Shown here one piece after another: positions 59,501-64,000 of a DNA stretch of 64,000 nt. The translations under genes were made by a program, and so were the position numbers. The notes under the pieces were generated by a model that did not search any database, was not told the DNA's origin, and saw only the letters and a program-made list of their open reading frames with translations. The stretch lies in contig DZBJ01000001.1 of assembly GCA_022736275.1 (NCBI GenBank), forward strand, positions 1 to 64,000, given 5' to 3'. Source of the DNA: Rikenella microfusus. GTDB taxonomy: Bacteria > Bacteroidota > Bacteroidia > Bacteroidales > VadinHA17. How positions within the stretch are numbered: position 1 is the first letter of the stretch; every line of letters begins with the position of its first letter.

Positions 59501-61171
59501 ATGAAAATAAATGTAATCTTATTAACGGTTATCATGACTATGTTCTGGTCATGCACTTCAAAACAGGAGCAGATGGAAAGGAAGATGAGCGAGTTCATCG
59601 GCAGCTATGAAGCCACGATAATACCACTCTATAAGGAGTATACCCTTGCTGACTGGGATGCCAACGTCACCGGCACTGATGAGGCCTGGGCCCGGAGAGA
59701 GAAGGCTTCATTTGCTTTTATGAGCTTCTATACTGACAAGGAGGCCTATTCCGGGCTTACCCGTCTGAAGGAATCGGGACTTGTGAAAGAGCCACTGCTG
59801 GCCCGCCAGCTTGAACTGCTGCACAACATGTACCTGCAGGGTCAGATTGATACCAGCCTGATCTCGGAGCAGGTGAAGATGGAGACTGAAATTACCAAAA
59901 AATATACAACATTCAGGGCTACGGTAAACGGGAAACAGCTCAGCGACAATGAGATCGAAAATATCCTCCGTACTTCGACAGTCAGCACAGACCTGAAGGC
60001 AGCATGGGAGGGACACAAGATGATCGGACCCGTGGTGGCAGATGATATCCTGATGCTGGTCAGGCACCGCAATAAGATTGCACGGGAGCTTGGGTTTGAC
60101 AACTATCACCAGATGAGTCTGAAACTGTCAGGCCAGGATCCTGAGGAGATAACCCGGATTTTTGATGAGCTTGATAACCTTACACGTGACAACTTCGCTC
60201 AGTTGAAGGCAGACATTGACTCTTATTACGCAAAGCGCTACGGTCTGGATCCGGATCAGTTGCAACCATGGCATTATCAGAACAGGTACTTCCAGGAGGC
60301 ACCTGAGATATACTCTGTCAATTTCGACGGGTATTACAGGGAGCAGGACCCGGTTAAGCTGGCGTCGGAATTCTATGCCGGTATATCCATCCCGGTAGAT
60401 GCCATCCTTGAAAAAAGCGATCTCTACGAAAAACCGGGTAAGAACCAGCACGCATTCTGCATTGACATAGACAGGGAGGGCGATGTACGCACCCTTAATA
60501 ACATTAAGCCTGAAGCAGGCTGGATGGGCACCCTCCTGCATGAGCTCGGACACGGCGTCTACTCGTACTATAACGACAGGTCTCTGCCCTTTACCTTAAG
60601 GGATGCCGCCCACACCTTCACCACTGAAGCCATTGCCAATTACTTCGGCCGGATGGCAACGGATCCCGCCTGGATGAATTATATGGGCATCATTGATGAG
60701 AAGGAGATGAATGCGATTAAGGATGACAGCTTCAGGGCACTCAGGCTTCAGCAGCTTGTCTTCAGCCGCTGGGCCCAGGTTATGTACCGCTTTGAGAAGG
60801 CGATGTATGAAGATCCTGACCAGGACCTGAACCAGATCTGGTGGGATGTGGTTGAAAGATATCAAATGATCAGTAAACCGGAGGGACGTGACATGCCCGA
60901 CTGGGCGACCAAGATCCATGTTGCACTCTATCCGTGCTATTACCATAATTATCTGCTGGGTGAACTGCTGGCCTCACAGCTGGGGAATTATGTTCAGACC
61001 GCAGTTATGACAAGCGGCGACACTGATGCTGACATGAAGGCTGCCGGCGAATATTTTAAGACCATGGTATTCATGCCGGGTGCAAGGTATCAGTGGAATG
61101 ACATGATAGAAACAGCCACCGGCGAAAAGCTCACAGCAAGACATTATGCCGCCCAGTTTGTTCAAAATTAA
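59501..61171 (+). CDS. M2-like (ACE family) zinc metallopeptidase, lipoprotein
   Basis: 556 aa exported lipoprotein (Cys 18 in MFWSC). Zinc site HELGH in TLLHELGHGVYSYYN near residue 349, with the third ligand Glu downstream in TTEAIANYFGRMA; substrate-side features match the M2/angiotensin-converting-enzyme family (DAAHTFTTEAIA, YDRSLPF-like region). Probably a dipeptidyl carboxypeptidase in the periplasm. Behind a TACCTTCG promoter and 22 bp before the second metallopeptidase gene. Confidence 0.85.
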   Translation: MKINVILLTVIMTMFWSCTSKQEQMERKMSEFIGSYEATIIPLYKEYTLADWDANVTGTDEAWARREKASFAFMSFYTDKEAYSGLTRLKESGLVKEPLLARQLELLHNMYLQGQIDTSLISEQVKMETEITKKYTTFRATVNGKQLSDNEIENILRTSTVSTDLKAAWEGHKMIGPVVADDILMLVRHRNKIARELGFDNYHQMSLKLSGQDPEEITRIFDELDNLTRDNFAQLKADIDSYYAKRYGLDPDQLQPWHYQNRYFQEAPEIYSVNFDGYYREQDPVKLASEFYAGISIPVDAILEKSDLYEKPGKNQHAFCIDIDREGDVRTLNNIKPEAGWMGTLLHELGHGVYSYYNDRSLPFTLRDAAHTFTTEAIANYFGRMATDPAWMNYMGIIDEKEMNAIKDDSFRALRLQQLVFSRWAQVMYRFEKAMYEDPDQDLNQIWWDVVERYQMISKPEGRDMPDWATKIHVALYPCYYHNYLLGELLASQLGNYVQTAVMTSGDTDADMKAAGEYFKTMVFMPGARYQWNDMIETATGEKLTARHYAAQFVQN

Positions 61172-61193
61172 TCAGTCCGAAAAAACCGATAAT

Positions 61194-63227
61194 ATGAAAA
61201 AGTACCTGTTCCTTATGATCGCCGTTCTTACCGCCTGTTCGACCCCTGAGAAGAAGGGTAACGGGTCTGTCGCAGGCTTCATCGATGAAGCCATGATCAG
61301 CAGCTCAATTGAGAAGATCAGGGCGGCACAACCCTCTGCAGATCCGCAGCTCCTTGAAAGAGGAGTAAAGCATGCCGCCTCCCTCTGGAGGGCAGAAGAC
61401 GGAACCCCGGCGGAGTTTTCCGGGTTTGTTGCAGCAAACTATATCTCCGATCCGGAAAAACGGAAGGTTGTCTTTCTGAAGGTAAGCAGCTATTTCGAAT
61501 CGCTGGGAGGCAACATGAATGAGATAACCCTCGATCTGCGGAAAGTACTTGATGAGGCAGCCGGGGAGATCGATGAGATTGACCGCATGTTCGGCAACTA
61601 CTCAGTTGGATCGCATGTGCAGACCGACTTCTACGACAACAAGATTGCCTTTGTGATCGCCCTCAACTTCCCCTACTATACGCTTGCAGAGAAGGAGGAG
61701 ATGGGTGTGGCATGGAGCCGTGAAGAGTGGGCTATGGCCCGTCTCGGCGACCAGTTTGTATCACGCGTGCCTGCCGAGCTCAACCAGGCGGCCGGAGTGG
61801 CCATGGGCAACGCGGAGATGTATATCGCCGAATACAACATCCACATGGGGAAACTGAGGACTGATGAGGGTCAGCAGCTCTTCCCGGATGACATGATTCT
61901 CCTTTCTCACTGGAACCTGCGCGATGAGATCAAGTCAAATTACGCCGACAGCATAAACGGACCGCAGAAGCAGGAGATGGTTTATAAGGTCATGGAGCGC
62001 ATCATCCGTCAGGAGATCCCTGCAAAGGTTATCAACAACTCTGATTATGAGTGGGCACCCTGGTCAAACAAGGCTACAAAGGATGGCGCCCAGGTTGAAT
62101 CCGAAGCAGAACCGGATACACGCTATTCGCACATTATGAATATTTTCAACTCGGAGAGGGCTATCGATCCTTTCAGTCCGGGCATGAACACTGCCATACT
62201 CCGCAGCTTCTCGGGCGGTATGGAGATTTCACAGGAGGATGCCGAGGCGCTGTTTGATGAGTATCTGCGCTCTCCCCAGCTAAAGGTGCTTGGGAAGATG
62301 ATCAGCGAGAGGCTGGGAAGGGAACTGAGGCCATATGATATCTGGTATGACGGATTCAAGTCTAGGAGCTCAATACCGGAGAGCCTTCTCACATCAAAGA
62401 CCTCAGCTCTTTACCCTGACCCTGAAGCCTTCAGGGCAGCCATGCCGGGCATGCTGGTAAAGCTGGGATGGTCTCCTGAAAGAGCAAAGTATCTCGCTGA
62501 CAAGATCGTTGTCGACCCTGCCAGGGGATCGGGCCATGCATGGGGCGCCGGTATGAAGGGGTCTGTATCACACCTCAGGACGCGTATCTCAGACAAGGGC
62601 ATGGACTATAAAGGATATAATATCGCCGTACATGAGTTCGGCCACAACATCGAGCAGACCATATCGCTCTACGATGTTGACTATAACATGCTCTCCGGAG
62701 TTCCGAACACTGCCTTCACGGAGGCTACCGCATTCCTGTTCCAGGACCGCGACATGATGCTGCTGGGCATTAAGGAAGATAATCCTGAAAAAGAGAAGCT
62801 GCAAACACTTGATGCTGCATGGTCACTGATGGAGATTATGGGAGTGAGCATGGTTGAGATGAAGGTATGGAAGTGGCTCTATGAGAATCCGCAGGCAACG
62901 CCAATCATGCTTAAGGATCAGGTAATAAACATTGCGGTTGAGGTATGGAATAAATATTTTGCTCCGGTGACGGGTGTGAGCGACTCACCTTTGCTGGCCA
63001 TCTATTCGCATATGGTCAACGGGCCTCTCTACCTGCAGAACTATGCCTTTGGGCAGATAATCCAGTTCCAGATAGAAGACTACCTGAAAGGAAAGGATTT
63101 TTCAGATGAGATTGACCGTATGTACAGCCTCGGACGCCTGACACCTCAGCACTGGATGAATCAGGCCGCAGGAGTAAGGGTCTCGGCCCAGCCTGTTCTC
63201 AGGGCTCTCGATGAGGCACTGAAATAA
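61194..63227 (+). CDS. Lipoprotein zinc metallopeptidase of unclear family
   Basis: 677 aa from ATG 61194 (MKKYLFLMIAVLTACSTPE; lipobox LTAC). The gluzincin-type zinc motif HEFGHNIEQTI is near residue 483, with a Glu ligand candidate about 40 residues later in NTAFTEATAFLFQ. The large N-terminal region (about 40-400) is helical and not recognised. It is not M49 (no HELLGH) or M3 (no M3 motif). It overlaps by 29 bp the end of the convergent methyltransferase gene. Co-transcribed with the M2-like gene. Confidence 0.72.
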   Translation: MKKYLFLMIAVLTACSTPEKKGNGSVAGFIDEAMISSSIEKIRAAQPSADPQLLERGVKHAASLWRAEDGTPAEFSGFVAANYISDPEKRKVVFLKVSSYFESLGGNMNEITLDLRKVLDEAAGEIDEIDRMFGNYSVGSHVQTDFYDNKIAFVIALNFPYYTLAEKEEMGVAWSREEWAMARLGDQFVSRVPAELNQAAGVAMGNAEMYIAEYNIHMGKLRTDEGQQLFPDDMILLSHWNLRDEIKSNYADSINGPQKQEMVYKVMERIIRQEIPAKVINNSDYEWAPWSNKATKDGAQVESEAEPDTRYSHIMNIFNSERAIDPFSPGMNTAILRSFSGGMEISQEDAEALFDEYLRSPQLKVLGKMISERLGRELRPYDIWYDGFKSRSSIPESLLTSKTSALYPDPEAFRAAMPGMLVKLGWSPERAKYLADKIVVDPARGSGHAWGAGMKGSVSHLRTRISDKGMDYKGYNIAVHEFGHNIEQTISLYDVDYNMLSGVPNTAFTEATAFLFQDRDMMLLGIKEDNPEKEKLQTLDAAWSLMEIMGVSMVEMKVWKWLYENPQATPIMLKDQVINIAVEVWNKYFAPVTGVSDSPLLAIYSHMVNGPLYLQNYAFGQIIQFQIEDYLKGKDFSDEIDRMYSLGRLTPQHWMNQAAGVRVSAQPVLRALDEALK

Positions 63228-63996
63228 TATAGTAGCCTGTGGTGGTGATGAAGTTCCGCAGGAAGGGTATTCTTCCGGGGAACTGAGGCAGCCGCCTGGG
63301 CTTGAGTCCGAATTTGATTTCAAAGTTCGGGTTGATGAGCCAGAGGGATTTATTCTCTAGGAAAAATCCCTCTTTTTTTATTGCTCTCTCGAACCTTCCA
63401 ATGTTTATACCGGTATCCTTAATCTCGAGAAGCCCGTCAGTGCGGGTCTGACTCTCACCTGCAGCGAGCAGCAGCCGGCGGTACAGGCGACGCGGAAGGA
63501 GGTGTATCCATGGCATTTTTGAAAGCAGCCTGCTGTCGCACATCTGCTGGTGCCCTCCGAAGGGATTGTTCCACGGAGGGAAGGCAATGAAGAGAATCCC
63601 TCCGGGATTCAAAAACCTCTTTACAAATCCAATGAACCTCTCCTGGTCATGAATATGCTCAAGAACATCTCGCATCATGACAATGTCAAAGGTGCCAGCT
63701 GATGCTGAGTCATAGATGTCTGCCGCGATGAATTCAACCCTGTCACCACCCGGGATGGCGGAATAGAAACTACGTGCATTCTCAATCTTGCTTTCTGAAA
63801 GGTCGATTCCTGCCAGCCGGGAGCATCCCGCTTCGAGAAAGGGGAGGAGATTGCCACCCTCACCGCACCCGATCTCAAGCACAGAGAGGGAACCGGTTGC
63901 TGGTAAAACGCTCTCAATGAACGGAATGACGTACTTCGAGGTGGTGTGTGCCTGCTCCCTGAAGTAAAGTTCCCTGTCAACGTGACGCTCATGCAT
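63199..63996 (-). CDS. Class I SAM-dependent methyltransferase
   Basis: 265 aa, UbiE/COQ5-like Rossmann methyltransferase: motif I VLEIGCGEGGNLLPFLEAGC near residue 41, acidic loop GIDLSESKIENA, motif II/III FDIVMMRDVLEHIHDQERFIGF, and a long C-terminal part. The target is unknown. The ATG lies 4 bp from the right edge; the frame could extend beyond it, so the start is provisional. Confidence 0.82.
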   Translation of the reverse strand: MHERHVDRELYFREQAHTTSKYVIPFIESVLPATGSLSVLEIGCGEGGNLLPFLEAGCSRLAGIDLSESKIENARSFYSAIPGGDRVEFIAADIYDSASAGTFDIVMMRDVLEHIHDQERFIGFVKRFLNPGGILFIAFPPWNNPFGGHQQMCDSRLLSKMPWIHLLPRRLYRRLLLAAGESQTRTDGLLEIKDTGINIGRFERAIKKEGFFLENKSLWLINPNFEIKFGLKPRRLPQFPGRIPFLRNFITTTGYYIISVPHREP

Positions 63997-64000
63997 GGGC

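Noticed and set aside
1-64000. Mobile elements or prophage
   Set aside because: No transposase, integrase, phage structural gene or long terminal inverted repeat was found, despite several broken genes.

Overview
The window looks like chromosomal DNA of a Bacteroidota bacterium, probably a marine or sediment Bacteroidales/Marinilabiliales-type lineage. The evidence is a SusC/SusD pair, DUF3822 next to rsmD, a DUF1015 gene beside serC/serA, lipoproteins with S-C lipoboxes, and many perfect TAnnTTTG (-7) promoter elements. I see no transposase, integrase, phage gene, plasmid gene or CRISPR array. The only RNA gene is a tRNA-Asp cut by the left edge.

Layout. 0-2.2 kb: molybdo-enzyme maturation genes (xdhC, mocA-like) followed by a decayed piece of the hydroxylase they would serve. 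2.3-6.8 kb: SusD/SusC nutrient uptake pair. 6.9-12.5 kb: rsmD operon, RecD-like helicase, MATE-like transporter, yjbQ. 12.6-16.7 kb: translationally coupled rfbA-rfbC-rfbD-phosphohexomutase. 16.8-24.5 kb: rpsA, STAS protein, RNase Z, guaA, S41 protease, rRNA methyltransferase. 24.6-29.8 kb: signalling block with SiaB kinase, SiaC (Thr68), an ABCG-type fusion transporter, STAS and Hpt proteins, plus a 5' stub of clpB. 29.9-36.8 kb: gcvT, comB, serC, serA, DUF1015, yggS and a DHOD-like gene. 36.8-39.5 kb: hypothetical and exported proteins and a broken response regulator. 39.6-44.8 kb: NADPH operon zwf-pgl-pntAA-pntAB-pntB. 45-47.6 kb: exported gamma-glutamyl-hydrolase-like protein and an unusual lipoprotein glutamate racemase homologue. 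47.7-52.6 kb: arsenic/organoarsenical resistance regulon. 52.6-54.4 kb: two head-to-head genes that have both lost their 5' ends. 54.4-64 kb: esterase, uvrA, ECF sigma factor with a small partner ORF, two exported metallopeptidases, and a methyltransferase.

Three signals stand out. (1) At least seven intergenic sites carry imperfect tandem arrays with a strict 7-bp period but different unit sequences (GAATTAA, CAGTCNN, CTACTGC, CAAATCN, CCTTTAA/C and others). At convergent gene junctions several contain both a unit and its reverse complement, and in four cases they reach into the 3' end of an ORF and supply its stop codon. (2) The arsenic cluster has four copies of a palindrome TTTCG-N8-CGAAA placed at the arsR, thioredoxin, permease and arsC promoters, which defines a probable ArsR operator and regulon. 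(3) Several genes are reduced to fragments with sharp edges (molybdenum hydroxylase, clpB, response regulator, DUF1295 reductase, Xaa-Pro aminopeptidase), suggesting recent deletion-driven loss, or assembly chimerism that should be excluded first.
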